Shown here one piece after another: positions 1 through 4,687 of a stretch of 5,609 bases of DNA. Both the position numbers and the translations under genes were made by a program. Position 1 is the first letter of the stretch; each line of letters begins with the position of its first letter. This DNA is from an uncultured Mycoplasmatota bacterium (GTDB lineage: Bacteria > Bacillota_I > Bacilli_A > RF39 > UBA660). The stretch spans positions 1 to 5,609 of the forward strand of contig CAMMBX010000076.1 in NCBI GenBank assembly GCA_946494345.1, in the 5' to 3' direction. The notes beneath the pieces are model-generated. The model was not told the DNA's origin, did not search any database, and saw nothing but the letters and a program-made list of their open reading frames with translations.

Positions 1-131
1 CTAAAGAAATACTAGAAGTTATGATGGGAAATATTAATTGTGGAGATAAATTAACAGTTGAAGCAAGTGGTGATGATGAAGAAAAAGCCCTTGATGCAAT
101 ATGTGACTATATAGAAAAAGGAGAAGACTAG
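1..131 (+). CDS. ptsH: HPr phosphocarrier protein, C-terminal half (5' end outside window)
   Basis: The open frame running in from the left edge (first full codon at base 3, TAG at 129-131) encodes 42 residues from KEILEVMMGNINCGDKL through TVEASGDDEEKAL to EKGED. This aligns without gaps to residues 45-86 of Bacillus subtilis HPr as I recall it (KSIMGVM, then G-x-x-x-T-x-x-ASG-x-DE). HPr is the small cytoplasmic carrier that takes phosphate from Enzyme I on His15 and hands it to IIA proteins; the His15 region lies left of the window. The residue aligned with regulatory Ser46 is Glu (codon GAA at 6-8), and the usual S-L-G at 52-54 reads M-G-N, so this is a diverged HPr. Its stop codon directly abuts the ptsI start, and the ptsI ribosome binding site lies inside its last codons, which suggests translational coupling. 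Family assignment is firm; whether it is the cell's main HPr or a dedicated paralogue cannot be told here. Confidence 0.9.
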   Translation, partial: KEILEVMMGNINCGDKLTVEASGDDEEKALDAICDYIEKGED

Positions 132-1865
132 ATGAAATACTTAGGAAATAAAGTAGGTAATGGTCTAGCCCTTGGAAAAGTTTATATAATAGATACTAAA
201 ATACCAGAATTAAAAGAGGTAAAACTAACATCTAATGAAGAAATTACTAAAGAAAAAGAAGATTTAAAATTAGTTGTTGAAAATGTTTGTAAAGATTATG
301 AAGAACTAGAAGCTGAAGCTACTTCTGATGATATACGAGAGTTATGTAATTTTTATAAAATACTTTTAAGTTCTAATTCTCTTATAACTTCTATGGAAGA
401 AGTAATAGATGAAGAAAAGTGTGATAAGTTAACGGCTATTACTAAAGTAATGAAAAGAAAAGCAGAAGAGTTATCTTTAGTTGATAATGCTTATTTAAAA
501 GAAAGAAGTAAAGATATAGAAGATGTTACAAACAAGCTTATTAGAAAAGGCTTAGGCATTAAAGAAATAGATTTAAGTAAATTATCTGAAGATACTATTT
601 TAGTAGCAGAATCTATTCCACCATCAGTTTTACTTTCTAATAATTTAGGTTATGTTAAAGGAATAGTTGCTGAAATCGGTGGTAAGACAAGTCATGTGGC
701 AATACTAGCATCAACTCTTGGAATTCCCTCAGTTTTTGGCATAAAAGAAGTTAGTAAAACTTTAACAGATGGAGAGTTAATCTATGTTAATGGTAATGAA
801 GGCTATATTGAAAATAATTTAACTGATACTAAGATTAGTGAGATTAAAGAAAAGATAAAGAAAGAAGAATTACTTAAAGCATCATTAGTGGATATGAAAG
901 ATAAACCTTCACTAACTAAAGATAATAAATCTCTACTTATAACTGCAAATGCTGGAGATTTATCAGAACTTGATAGGCTACTCGAAGTTAATTCTGATGG
1001 TATTGGACTATTTAGAACAGAGTTCTTATTCTTAAATAGAAGTGTAGAACCAGAAGAAGATTATTTATTTAATGTCTATAAGACTTTTGCAGAAAAGTTA
1101 AATGGTAAACAGTTAATTATCAGAACTCTTGATATCGGTGGAGATAAGAAATGTCCTTATATTGATATTAAAGATGAACAAAATCCATTCTTAGGATATA
1201 GAGCGATAAGATACTGTTTAGATAATAAAGAGTTCTTTAAAGTAAGTCTAAGAGCGATTCTTAGGGCAAGTCACTATGGTAATGTTATGATAATGTATCC
1301 AATGATATCATCTTTAGAAGAAGTGTATAAAGCTAACGAGATATTAGATGAAGCGAAAAGAGAACTTGCTAGTAAAAATATACCTTTTGATGAAAATATC
1401 AAAGTAGGTATCATGGTAGAAGTTCCTAGTACCGCAGTTATGGCCGATATGTTAATAGATGAAGTTGATTTCTTTAGTATTGGTACTAATGATTTAATTC
1501 AGTATACGGTTGCAGTAGATAGATTAAATCCAACTGTTAGTAACCTTTATAGCTTCTATAATCCTGGAGTTATTAGACTTATTAAAAAGACAATAGACTC
1601 AGCTAAAGATAAAAAAGATAAGTTTGTTGGTATGTGTGGAGAGATGGCTGCAGACCCACTTGCAATTATTCTTCTTGTTGGGCTAGGACTACAAGAGTTT
1701 AGTGTAAATGCTAGTATGGTTTTAAAAGTTAAAAAACTAATATCTATGATAGATAGTAAGAAGGCTGTGCTTATCGCTAACAAAGCCTTGACTTTAAAGA
1801 CTGCTAAAGAAGTAGAAGCTTATTTAGATGGAGAAGCTAAGAAAATATATGGTAAATATTATTAA
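132..1865 (+). CDS. ptsI: PTS Enzyme I (phosphoenolpyruvate-protein phosphotransferase)
   Basis: Cytoplasmic enzyme that takes phosphate from PEP and passes it to HPr, the first step of the PTS relay. At 577 residues it matches the usual length (about 570-575). Order: N-terminal HPr-binding/phosphohistidine domain (about 1-225) with GGKTSHVAILA, active His188; a charged linker (about 230-260); and the C-terminal PEP-binding TIM barrel. The barrel carries GIGLFRTEFLF (Arg295), RTLDIGGDK (Arg331), NPFLGYRAIR, GIMVEVP (Glu430), FFSIGTNDLIQYT (Asn453, Asp454) and VGMCGE with catalytic Cys502. All expected catalytic and Mg/PEP-binding residues are present, so the enzyme should be active. The ATG directly follows the ptsH TAG and is preceded by AAAGGAG at 117-123 with 8-base spacing, which fixes the start. 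It sits between ptsH and the sugar-specific IIB gene, so the general PTS proteins and one transporter appear co-transcribed. Confidence 0.98.
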   Translation: MKYLGNKVGNGLALGKVYIIDTKIPELKEVKLTSNEEITKEKEDLKLVVENVCKDYEELEAEATSDDIRELCNFYKILLSSNSLITSMEEVIDEEKCDKLTAITKVMKRKAEELSLVDNAYLKERSKDIEDVTNKLIRKGLGIKEIDLSKLSEDTILVAESIPPSVLLSNNLGYVKGIVAEIGGKTSHVAILASTLGIPSVFGIKEVSKTLTDGELIYVNGNEGYIENNLTDTKISEIKEKIKKEELLKASLVDMKDKPSLTKDNKSLLITANAGDLSELDRLLEVNSDGIGLFRTEFLFLNRSVEPEEDYLFNVYKTFAEKLNGKQLIIRTLDIGGDKKCPYIDIKDEQNPFLGYRAIRYCLDNKEFFKVSLRAILRASHYGNVMIMYPMISSLEEVYKANEILDEAKRELASKNIPFDENIKVGIMVEVPSTAVMADMLIDEVDFFSIGTNDLIQYTVAVDRLNPTVSNLYSFYNPGVIRLIKKTIDSAKDKKDKFVGMCGEMAADPLAIILLVGLGLQEFSVNASMVLKVKKLISMIDSKKAVLIANKALTLKTAKEVEAYLDGEAKKIYGKYY

Positions 1866-1872
1866 AAGGAGG
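1864..1872 (+). promoter_or_regulatory. Strong ribosome binding site for the IIB gene
   Basis: AAAAGGAGG overlaps the ptsI stop codon and lies 8 bases before the IIB ATG at 1881, an almost perfect complement to the 16S rRNA tail. It supports the chosen IIB start and suggests high translation of the transporter genes relative to ptsI. Confidence 0.85.
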
Positions 1873-1880
1873 ATGAAATA

Positions 1881-2354
1881 ATGGCAAAAGATAATAATAT
1901 TTTATTAGCAAGAATTGATAACAGATTAATTCATGGACAAATAGTATGTCTATGGGCAGGGGCAGTAGGAGCAAATCTAATTGTTGTAGCAGATGATGAG
2001 ACGGCAGTAAATGAAATAGAAACTAGTGTTATGAAAATGGCAGCATCATCACTTGGCTATGACACAAGATTTTTTACAATACAGAAGACTATTGATATTA
2101 TAGATAAAGCATCAGACGACCAACACATTTTATTAATATGTCAAACTCCTAAAGATTTAAGGAGAGTTATTGAAGGAGGTGTAAAGATAAAGGAGGTAGA
2201 TATTGGTAATTTATATTATGATGAAGGTGAAGAAAAACTAACTGATAAAGTTTCTGTTAGTAAAGAAGATTTGAAAGATTTAAACTATATCAAGAAACAT
2301 GTTGATAAAATTTATATTCAAGATACACCTGATTCACCAAAAGAAGAATTTTAA
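1881..2354 (+). CDS. agaB: PTS mannose-superfamily EIIB, N-acetylgalactosamine (Aga)-type
   Basis: Cytoplasmic phosphocarrier of 157 residues (family about 155-165) that receives phosphate from IIA and gives it to the incoming sugar. The N-terminal motif ARIDNRLIHGQIV holds the phosphorylated histidine, His18, in the R-x-D-N/D-R-L-I-H-G-Q signature of the family. Further stretches RFFTIQKTI, LLICQTP and the EGG...VDIGN...EG pattern match my recollection of E. coli AgaB/AgaV better than ManX or sorbose IIB, so the Aga branch is favoured. This judgement is from memory, not alignment. The start is fixed by AAAAGGAGG 8 bases upstream. It lies 15 bases after ptsI and 18 bases before the IIC gene. 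The substrate could be GalNAc, galactosamine or a glycosaminoglycan-type disaccharide, since Aga-like PTS serve all of these in different Bacillota. The symbol agaB is by resemblance. Confidence 0.93.
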   Translation: MAKDNNILLARIDNRLIHGQIVCLWAGAVGANLIVVADDETAVNEIETSVMKMAASSLGYDTRFFTIQKTIDIIDKASDDQHILLICQTPKDLRRVIEGGVKIKEVDIGNLYYDEGEEKLTDKVSVSKEDLKDLNYIKKHVDKIYIQDTPDSPKEEF

Positions 2355-2372
2355 GGGAGGAAGATTTAAATT

Positions 2373-3155
2373 ATGGAAATAACATTATTACAAGGAATAA
2401 TTATAACATTAGTAGTTATGGTTCTTGTTATTGATAGACACCTAGAAGCATTATTCATCTTTAGACCAATTATTGTTTGCCCAATAGTTGGAGCGATTCT
2501 AGGTGACTTAAATACAGGACTAGTAGCAGGTGGTATGGTAGAACTTGCTTTTGCAGGTATAGCAGGTATTGGAGGAGCAAGTGTTCCAGAAGCCTTACTT
2601 ACTAGTGTTATGACTGTTGTATTCGCTCACATTACAGGAAATAATGTAGCGACTAGTTTAGCATTAGCATATCCATTTGGAGTATTATTACAATTCTTAT
2701 GGACTGTTAGAAATACAGCTTTTGTTTCTTTCAATGGTCCTGCTGAAAGATATGCTAAAGAAGGAAATGTTAAAGGATTATTTAAACTATGCTTTTATGG
2801 AATAATTATTACAAGTATTGCTACTGGTATTTTAACATTCCTATCAGTATATGCTGCTCAAGAACCATTAAGAGCTTTAGTAGAAGCAATGCCTGATTGG
2901 TTAGTTAATGGTTTCCAAGTGGCTGGAGGATTACTTCCTGCTGTTGGATTTGCTATGTTACTACGTGTAACTTTAAAAGCAAGATATGTACCTTATTTAC
3001 TTGCAGGATTCCTATTCGCAACATTTATCCAAATAGACAACGTTTTACCAGTTGCTATTATGGGACTTGCTTTTGCTATGATGGAGTTCTATAGAAGTGG
3101 TGATAAAGAACCAGCTTTAGTAAATGGAAAGGAAGGTGAGAATAGTGGCATCTAA
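2373..3155 (+). CDS. agaC: PTS mannose-superfamily EIIC membrane subunit, AgaC-like
   Basis: Integral membrane protein of 260 residues (family about 255-270) that, with IID, forms the sugar-translocating channel. Hydrophobic segments lie near residues 5-20, 28-46, 49-68, 75-90, 96-112, 138-160, 180-198 and 206-238. Family signatures visible: FRPIIVCPIVGAILGDL (29-46), GGMVELAFAG (53-62, with Glu57 at the place of the conserved glutamate of IIC proteins), AMPDWL (172-177), VAGGLLPAVGF (183-193) and AGFLF...IQ (211-220). Runs such as ITLLQG, LEALF.FRPIIVC and PYL.AGFLF agree with E. coli AgaC as I remember it, more than with ManY or AgaW. A GGGAGG site at 2355-2360 lies 12 bases before the ATG, a somewhat long spacing. 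The hydrophilic C-terminus (about 242-260) ends in Ser-Gly-Ile and overlaps the IID start. The branch assignment is reasonably sure; the exact sugar is not. Confidence 0.95.
   Translation: MEITLLQGIIITLVVMVLVIDRHLEALFIFRPIIVCPIVGAILGDLNTGLVAGGMVELAFAGIAGIGGASVPEALLTSVMTVVFAHITGNNVATSLALAYPFGVLLQFLWTVRNTAFVSFNGPAERYAKEGNVKGLFKLCFYGIIITSIATGILTFLSVYAAQEPLRALVEAMPDWLVNGFQVAGGLLPAVGFAMLLRVTLKARYVPYLLAGFLFATFIQIDNVLPVAIMGLAFAMMEFYRSGDKEPALVNGKEGENSGI
3128..3140 (+). promoter_or_regulatory. Ribosome binding site deciding the IID start
   Basis: The purine run AAAGGAAGGTGAG sits inside the last codons of the IIC gene. GGAAGG at 3131-3136 is 8 bases before a GTG at 3145, whereas the in-frame ATG at 3124 has no Shine-Dalgarno-like sequence upstream. 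This favours GTG 3145 as the start of IID. Confidence 0.7.
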
Positions 3156-3954
3156 AGAGAAAAAACGTAAAAGAGTTATAACTGATGCTGACTTAAATGA
3201 TTTAGCCTTACTTTCTGTCTTAAATCAATCATGCTTTAACTATGAAAGAATGCAAAGTATTGGTTTTACAGCATCAATGGGACCAGCTTTAAAGAAAATA
3301 TATAAAAATGATCCTAAAACTTTATCAAAAGTACTACATGATAACTTAGAGTTCATTAATACTCATAATACATTACTTCCATATTTACAAGGATTAATGT
3401 TATCACTTTATGAAGGTGGAGAAGATCCTGAGACTGTTAAAAAAATTAAAATATCTTTATTTGGACCTTTAGCAGGTATAGGAGATGCCTTATTTTGGTT
3501 TACATTACTTCCAATTACAGCAGGAATTTGTGCTTCTCTTTCTGACCAAGGAAATGTTTTAGGACCAATAGTATTCTTCTTAGTATTTTTAGTAGCTTTC
3601 TTACTACGTTTCCCACTTGCAAGAATGGGTTATAAAACAGGTACTAAAGCCTTAGATAAATTACAAGAAAATACAAAAAAGGTTAGTAATGCAGCTTCAG
3701 TATTAGGTGTAACAATATTAGGTGGTTTAATTGCAAGTTATGTAACATTAACAGTTAAGACAACTATTAATATTGGACATGATGCTACTGTAAGCTTACA
3801 AACAGATTTCTTTGATAAGATTTTACCTAACTTATTACCATTTGCCTTTACTTTCTTAATCTATTTCTTATTAAGAAAGAAAGTAAATACTACAGTATTA
3901 ATAGTAGGTATTATAATAGTATCAATTGTATTCTCATTCTTTGGAATACTTTAG
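3145..3954 (+). CDS. agaD: PTS mannose-superfamily EIID membrane subunit, AgaD-like
   Basis: Membrane partner of IIC in the sugar channel; 269 residues from the GTG chosen here (276 from the less likely ATG at 3124). A basic, lysine-rich N-terminus (SKEKKRKR) is followed by the IID signatures SCFNYERMQ..GF (29-41), a KKIY..D...L...L.DNLEFINTH stretch (50-74), SLFGPLAGIGDALFW (104-118), LLP..AGI, QGN.LGPI, and GVTILGGLIASYV (188-200). Hydrophobic segments fall near 108-132, 140-156, 184-204, 228-243 and 250-267. The end, QTDFFDKILPNLLP...FGIL, agrees strongly with the E. coli Aga IID proteins as I recall them. The start overlaps the IIC gene by 11 bases, consistent with translational coupling and equal IIC/IID stoichiometry. 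The gene ends one base before a terminator, so it closes the first transcription unit. Family sure; start moderately sure; substrate inferred. Confidence 0.95.
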   Translation: MASKEKKRKRVITDADLNDLALLSVLNQSCFNYERMQSIGFTASMGPALKKIYKNDPKTLSKVLHDNLEFINTHNTLLPYLQGLMLSLYEGGEDPETVKKIKISLFGPLAGIGDALFWFTLLPITAGICASLSDQGNVLGPIVFFLVFLVAFLLRFPLARMGYKTGTKALDKLQENTKKVSNAASVLGVTILGGLIASYVTLTVKTTINIGHDATVSLQTDFFDKILPNLLPFAFTFLIYFLLRKKVNTTVLIVGIIIVSIVFSFFGIL

Positions 3955-3955
3955 T

Positions 3956-3982
3956 AAAAAGCCTTTTAAGGCTTTTTCTTTT
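3956..3982 (+). terminator. Rho-independent terminator after the IID gene
   Basis: Starting one base after the IID stop, AAAAAGCC (3956-3963) and GGCTTTTT (3970-3977) form an 8-bp stem around a TTTTAA loop, followed by more T-rich sequence to 3982. The inverted repeat is perfect over 22 bases. The short G+C core (3 bp) and A/T flanks are typical of low-G+C Bacillota; read-through may be substantial, and the symmetry would also allow function on the minus strand. Confidence 0.8.
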
Positions 3983-3992
3983 GTCTTAAAAA

Positions 3993-4001
3993 TGATATAA
4001 T
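3993..4001 (+). promoter_or_regulatory. Extended -10 promoter for the IIA gene
   Basis: TGATATAAT is a perfect extended -10 (TGnTATAAT) placed directly behind the terminator. No good -35 hexamer exists at 16-18 bases; that position is occupied by the terminator's T-tract. The predicted start of transcription is G4008 or A4009, leaving a leader of only about 15 bases before the IIA ATG. In AT-rich DNA a TATAAT can occur by chance, but the extended TG, the location in a 69-base gap and the preceding terminator all fit a real promoter. Confidence 0.6.
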
Positions 4002-4008
4002 TTTTTTG

Positions 4009-4019
4009 AAAGGTAGTGA
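4009..4019 (+). promoter_or_regulatory. Ribosome binding site deciding the IIA start
   Basis: AAAGG at 4009-4013, continuing as TAGTGA, lies 10 bases before the ATG at 4024. An in-frame TTG at 4006 lies upstream of this site and at or before the predicted transcription start, so ATG 4024 is the start. Confidence 0.7.
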
Positions 4020-4023
4020 GATA

Positions 4024-4452
4024 ATGAAACAGATTATAATAATAACAGGACATAATAACTTTGCTAGTGGAATTTTAAGTTCTCTAACTATGATAGCAGG
4101 AGTTAAAGATAATGTTTATGCAGTAGACTTCTTAAGTAGCGATAATGATGATACACTAGAAGATAAATTTAATAAGATAATTAGTGATAATAAAGATAGT
4201 GAGATTTTATTTACTTGTGATTTAATGGGAGGAACTCCATTTAAATTAGCATCTAAACTTGCTTTTACTAATGATAGTTATGAAGTAGTAACAGGTATTA
4301 ACTTAGGAGGTTTAATAGATACTTCTATGAAGTTAGATAAATTTAGTATAAAAGAATTAAAAACATCTTGTAAGGAAGCTTCTATTAAATCAGTTATACC
4401 TTTAGAAAAGGTAATAGAAAAAGATAAAGAAGAACCTAGTGAAGGAATTTAA
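4024..4452 (+). CDS. agaF: PTS mannose-superfamily EIIA, AgaF-like
   Basis: Cytoplasmic phosphocarrier, 142 residues from ATG 4024 (family about 135-150), that takes phosphate from HPr and gives it to IIB. ITGHNNFASGI holds the phosphorylated His10, the same position as in E. coli ManX, and CDLMGGTPFKLAS (65-77) is the conserved loop with Asp66, followed by VVTGINLGGLIDT. The C-terminal half and the ending Glu-Gly-Ile resemble E. coli AgaF as I recall it, in line with the Aga character of the IIB, IIC and IID genes just upstream. Unlike those, it follows a terminator and has its own likely promoter, so it may be expressed separately or at another level. Its last codons (GAAGGA, 4441-4446) act as the ribosome binding site for the next gene, which starts immediately after its stop, so the two are probably translationally coupled. 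Confidence 0.94.
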   Translation: MKQIIIITGHNNFASGILSSLTMIAGVKDNVYAVDFLSSDNDDTLEDKFNKIISDNKDSEILFTCDLMGGTPFKLASKLAFTNDSYEVVTGINLGGLIDTSMKLDKFSIKELKTSCKEASIKSVIPLEKVIEKDKEEPSEGI

Positions 4453-4665
4453 ATGAAAAAGATAATTAGAAATGTTATAAGATGTAAAAACTGTAGTGAT
4501 ATTATAGAATCTAAATATACTCATGATTCTGTTACTTGCAAATGCGGTAGATGTTCAGTTGATGGAGGTAAAGATTATCTTAGAAGATGCTTCAAAAATT
4601 CTACTGATGATTATGAAGAACTAAGTGAATTTGAAGAAGATAGCAATAAAAAAAGTGAAGATTAA
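4453..4665 (+). CDS. Small Cys-rich zinc-ribbon-like protein of unknown function
   Basis: A 70-residue protein I cannot assign a function. It has C-x-x-C at 11-14 (RCKNCSD) and C-x-C at 29-31 (CKCGRC), a spacing that fits a four-cysteine zinc ribbon; Cys34, Cys46 and His24 are extra possible ligands. The segment SVDGGKDYLRRCF (35-47) looks conserved-family-like, and similar short proteins are, to my memory, annotated as hypothetical in gut Bacillota and phages. The last 20 residues are highly acidic and probably disordered. It is certainly translated-looking: ATG directly follows the IIA TAA, with GAAGGA (4441-4446) 6 bases upstream, and base use resembles its neighbours. No transmembrane or signal segment. 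Sitting in the IIA transcript, it might be a regulator or accessory of the transporter, but it could equally be an unrelated passenger. The 3' end of the gene runs into the convergent terminator. Confidence 0.85.
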   Translation: MKKIIRNVIRCKNCSDIIESKYTHDSVTCKCGRCSVDGGKDYLRRCFKNSTDDYEELSEFEEDSNKKSED

Positions 4666-4680
4666 GTTTTCCTCACTTTT
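4648..4680 (-). terminator. Terminator between convergent genes, mainly serving the minus-strand SIS gene
   Basis: AAAAGTGA (4651-4658) and TCACTTTT (4673-4680) are complementary and enclose 14 bases in which a few further pairs are possible after one mismatch. Read on the minus strand, the stem starts 7 bases after the SIS stop codon and ends in a run of seven T (4654-4648), a good intrinsic terminator. On the plus strand the tail is only TTTT then AA, so termination of the IIA/zinc-ribbon transcript is likely weaker. The stem includes the last codons of the zinc-ribbon gene. Confidence 0.65.
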
Positions 4681-4687
4681 AATATAT

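Noticed and set aside
1556..1783. Minus-strand 75-codon open frame opposite the ptsI 3' end
   Set aside because: It lies wholly inside the conserved C-terminal domain of Enzyme I, has no ribosome binding site or family likeness, and is a shadow of ptsI.
1873..1881. Three-codon ATG-AAA-TAA frame overlapping the IIB start
   Set aside because: It begins immediately behind the ribosome binding site, too close for initiation, and is expected by chance in AT-rich sequence.
3124..3144. ATG at 3124 as start of the IID gene
   Set aside because: No Shine-Dalgarno-like sequence precedes it, while GTG 3145 has a well-placed purine run; the extra seven residues look like translated ribosome binding site.
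3981..3986. TTGTCT as a -35 box for the IIA promoter
   Set aside because: Only 9 bases separate it from the TATAAT, too short for a sigma-A type promoter; the extended -10 makes a -35 unnecessary.
4006..4023. TTG at 4006 as start of the IIA gene
   Set aside because: It lies upstream of the ribosome binding site and at or before the predicted transcription start; starting at ATG 4024 puts the active histidine at residue 10, as in ManX.
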